The notes under the pieces are model-generated. The model ran no database searches. It was not told the origin of the DNA and saw only the letters and a program-made list of their open reading frames with translations. From an archaeon (GTDB taxonomy: Archaea > Micrarchaeota > Micrarchaeia > Anstonellales > Bilamarchaeaceae): DNA of 58,244 bases. Below, piece after piece: positions 56,298 through 58,244 of this stretch (within the stretch, counting starts at the first letter, position 1; each line of letters opens with the position of its first letter). The translations under genes and the position numbers were made by a program. The DNA is taken from the NCBI GenBank assembly GCA_020053355.1, contig JAGVNI010000001.1, positions 1 to 58,244 of the forward strand. Direction: 5' to 3'.

Positions 56298-57056
56298 TTA
56301 TTCCTCTTTCTTGTCTTCTTTCTTCTCTTCTTTCTTTTCTTCCTTCTCTTCAGCCTTGGCCTCGGCCTTCGGTTCGGCTTCCTCGGATTTCTCCTTGGCG
56401 GCCTTGGCCTTCTTCGACTTCTTCTCGGCCTTCTCCGCCTTGTCGGCCTTCGCCTTTTCCGCTTTCTCGGCCTTCTTCTTTTTCTCGCTCTTCTTGCCCA
56501 GGGCCTCTTCTATCGACTCGATGTCGTTGAGGATTTCATCGCAGCCGCGCGAAAGCACGTCAGCAGGCGCCATTTGGAAGAAGCTTTCTACCATGAAGCG
56601 GATGTCGTCGTTCTCGACGCCATAGCTTATCAAGCCTGCCTGGAATTTTGCATGCTTGCGCCCTGTCGCGAGGACGGCTTTGGCTTCGAAACGCAGGTGC
56701 TGGTTTGGACCGAGCGTGACTATCGGGATATTGCCTTTTGCTATCGTTATCTCCTTGTCCGTGCTCGTCAAGTCCGATGCATATGCCACTTTCGGGCCTT
56801 CCGCATCGAGCGTGAAGATGACTTCGGCGCTTTCGGGGGTGTTCTCCGGAGTCAATACCGGGAAGAGGCCGAGGCGGTGGGCGATATACTCGTCCCAGAA
56901 TGCCGAGGTGTTGTCATAGAAGGTCACGGTCTCGATGGCAAGCACGGCAACGTGGGAAGTGGAATACCTCCTGAACATGTTGGCCATGGTCGTGGAGACA
57001 TCCTTGGCGATGAACTCGATCCGGTTCCCCTGCTTCTTGTCAAGAACAAGCTTCAT
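56298..57056 (-). CDS. rpoD: RNA polymerase subunit D (Rpo3) with charged tail
   Basis: A 252-residue Rpo3, the alpha-like assembly subunit of archaeal RNA polymerase. Residues 1-180 show [20 protein letters not shown], then [20 protein letters not shown], then [16 protein letters not shown]. The C-terminal dimerisation part has [13 protein letters not shown]. No [4Fe-4S] domain Cys are present in the middle region. Residues about 185-252 are almost only Lys, Glu, Ala and Ser, an extension absent from classical Rpo3. The start overlaps the S11 stop by 4 bp. Confidence 0.93.
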   Translation of the reverse strand: MKLVLDKKQGNRIEFIAKDVSTTMANMFRRYSTSHVAVLAIETVTFYDNTSAFWDEYIAHRLGLFPVLTPENTPESAEVIFTLDAEGPKVAYASDLTSTDKEITIAKGNIPIVTLGPNQHLRFEAKAVLATGRKHAKFQAGLISYGVENDDIRFMVESFFQMAPADVLSRGCDEILNDIESIEEALGKKSEKKKKAEKAEKAKADKAEKAEKKSKKAKAAKEKSEEAEPKAEAKAEEKEEKKEEKKEDKKEE

Positions 57057-57547
57057 ACACGTCTTCCCCTTCTGCCGCCCTTCCTTTTCATCGAATCAGT
57101 GGGCAACGGAGTTACATCCTCAATCCTGCCGATGCGAACGCCGGTCCTCGCGATGGTCCTGACGACCGCCTGCGCACCTTGGCCGGGCGTCTTCATTCCG
57201 ACTCCACCCGGAGCGCGGATTTTCACATGGACATGGGTTATTCCCTTGTCTTTCAGGCTGTTCACGACTTTCAGGGCAGCCTGCATGGCGGCATACGGCC
57301 TCCCCTCCTCACGATGGGATTTCACCATCATTCCGCCGCTCGCCCATGCAAGGGTTTCTGCGCCGCTGACATCGGTCGCGGTTATTATCGTGTCATTCTT
57401 GGATGAATAGACATGCACGACGGCAAGCCGGATTTTCCTCGGCTTGCGGATTTCCTCCTTCACTTCGGGCTTGACTTCCGGCTTGACGTCCACCTTCGGG
57501 GCTTCTTCAACCTTAGGGGGCGCTTCCGGGGGTTTCAATTCGACCAT
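57053..57547 (-). CDS. rps11: Ribosomal protein S11
   Basis: A protein of about 164 residues; the conserved part is residues 40-164. [20 protein letters not shown] is followed by [20 protein letters not shown], then [37 protein letters not shown] and [20 protein letters not shown]. The basic end [10 protein letters not shown] is normal. The first 35 residues (Glu/Pro/Val/Lys-rich) form an extension. The ATG at 57547 is chosen; a GTG at 57553 is also in frame. Confidence 0.95.
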   Translation of the reverse strand: MVELKPPEAPPKVEEAPKVDVKPEVKPEVKEEIRKPRKIRLAVVHVYSSKNDTIITATDVSGAETLAWASGGMMVKSHREEGRPYAAMQAALKVVNSLKDKGITHVHVKIRAPGGVGMKTPGQGAQAVVRTIARTGVRIGRIEDVTPLPTDSMKRKGGRRGRRV

Positions 57548-57555
57548 AAACACAC

Positions 57556-58149
57556 CTATCCTGATTCGGGTTTCGCTTCGGGCTTCTCCGGCGCCTTCTC
57601 AGGCGCCTTTGCCGCATCAGCTGCCGGCTTTTCAGCCGCAGGCTTCTCTTCTGCCGGAGCCTTGACGCTCAGGTCAATCTGGCGGGCGTAGGAAATAGTG
57701 GCCTCCTCGTTCAGGTTGACCACATAGCCCGGCCGCGTCACTTTCTTGCCGTTGATGGATATGAATCCATGAGTGATAAGCTGGCGCGACTGCGCAGTCG
57801 ACTTCGCAAGCCCCTTGCGGAGCACGACGGTCTGTAGCCTCCGCTCAAGAATCGACTTGACTTCCAATGAAAGCACGTCGTCGATGACTGAGCCTTCCTT
57901 GAGAACGCCGAGCTTGGCGAGCTTTGCCAGGACCTTTTTGGCATCGTCTCGGCGCTCTTCTTCGGTGACTGAAAGCAGGCGCCGGGCTTCTCTCCTGAAC
58001 TTCTTCAGTTCAGCCGTCGAGCGCCAAAGTTCGCGCATGCTTCTAAGGCCGTATTCGGCCTTGAGGCCCTTTTCCTCTTTCAGCCGGTCCACGTCCCAAA
58101 GCTTCTTGGGCCGCTCATACTTATTCCGGAGTTTTCTTGGATCACCCAT
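57556..58149 (-). CDS. rps4: Ribosomal protein S4
   Basis: A 197-residue S4 of the archaeal/eukaryotic S9e type. It shows [20 protein letters not shown], then [20 protein letters not shown], then [20 protein letters not shown] and the S4 RNA-binding domain [20 protein letters not shown] with [12 protein letters not shown]. The last 35 residues are an Ala/Pro/Glu/Lys tail ([20 protein letters not shown]), not found in usual S4. Confidence 0.96.
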   Translation of the reverse strand: MGDPRKLRNKYERPKKLWDVDRLKEEKGLKAEYGLRSMRELWRSTAELKKFRREARRLLSVTEEERRDDAKKVLAKLAKLGVLKEGSVIDDVLSLEVKSILERRLQTVVLRKGLAKSTAQSRQLITHGFISINGKKVTRPGYVVNLNEEATISYARQIDLSVKAPAEEKPAAEKPAADAAKAPEKAPEKPEAKPESG

Positions 58150-58162
58150 GTGAACACCTCAG

Positions 58163-58244
58163 TTATTTCTTTTCCGCCGCTTTCGCAGCCGGCTTTGCCG
58201 CTGCAGGTGCCGCAGCGGCGGGTTTCCCGCCGGCTGCAGGCGCC
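58163..58244 (-). CDS. rps13: Ribosomal protein S13, C-terminal end (partial)
   Basis: Only the last 26 codons are in the window and they are entirely low-complexity (APAAGGKPAAAAPAAAKPAA, then KAAEKK). Identity rests on position: rps13 precedes rps4, rps11 and rpoD in archaea. The tail fits the Ala/Lys/Pro extensions of the neighbouring proteins. The gap to rps4 is 13 bp. Confidence 0.6.
   Translation of the reverse strand, partial: APAAGGKPAAAAPAAAKPAAKAAEKK

Overview
The window is a piece of an archaeal chromosome. The evidence is the 3' end of an archaeal-type 23S rRNA, a complete A1Ao-ATPase operon (H-I-K-E-C-F-A-B-D), ribosomal protein L15e next to an RNase P p30 homologue, the S13-S4-S11-RpoD gene order, Alba, Dph2, an AbrB/PhoU-type regulator and lipid genes (HMG-CoA reductase, geranylgeranyl reductase). 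Many genes have a TATA-like box about 25-30 bp before the start codon and no Shine-Dalgarno sequence, which suggests leaderless mRNAs. Bacterial-type accessory genes (LemA, GIDE-domain proteins, class II HMG-CoA reductase, a PknB-type kinase, HEAT proteins) would fit a DPANN-like lineage, but the lineage cannot be fixed from this window.

Layout. 1-300: 23S rRNA 3' end. 424-9640: envelope-type genes (four paralogous GIDE-domain membrane proteins, LemA), a SixA-like phosphatase, a methyltransferase and a 1099-residue helical-repeat protein with a caspase-like C-terminal domain. 9724-16190: PEP synthase, a PhoU-type regulator behind a duplicated promoter module, Dph2, PurC and a lipoprotein. 16233-17528: RNase P p30 homologue and L15e with a His-rich tail. 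17716-26152: ATPase operon. 26224-30524: unrecognised proteins, a Cys-rich lipoprotein, a SIMPL protein and a YdjM-like protein. 30588-30700: candidate small RNA. 30754-32413: PiT phosphate permease and its DUF47 partner. 32544-37597: small beta protein, winged-helix protein, HMG-CoA reductase, GT4-type transferase, nucleotidyltransferase, DUF92 protein and Alba. 37691-38446: hydrolase. 38641-38872: candidate structured RNA. 38941-43239: Ser/Thr kinase, HEAT-repeat protein and lipoprotein. 43269-47859: Dus, metallopeptidase, PurD-like ligase, MntP and UppP. 47938-52431: geranylgeranyl reductase among two lipocalin-like CrtC/AttH-type paralogues and a three-repeat lipoprotein. 52567-55949: small membrane protein, APC permease, hairpin array, RelE-type toxin-antitoxin pair and YbaK. 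56040-58244: tRNA-Leu(GAG) and the rpoD-S11-S4-S13 genes.

How the genes work together. HMG-CoA reductase, DUF92 and geranylgeranyl reductase belong to isoprenoid and ether-lipid metabolism. The GT4 transferase, nucleotidyltransferase and UppP point to polyprenyl-linked glycan assembly. PiT, DUF47 and the PhoU-type regulator form a phosphate module. The ATPase operon supplies or uses the ion gradient.

The most unusual content is the caspase-like repeat protein, two candidate structured RNAs without a recognised family, a family of perfect intergenic hairpins, and tRNA-Leu-derived stem-loops. The last lie exactly where many archaea continue the operon with tRNA-Leu, L18e, L13 and S9.
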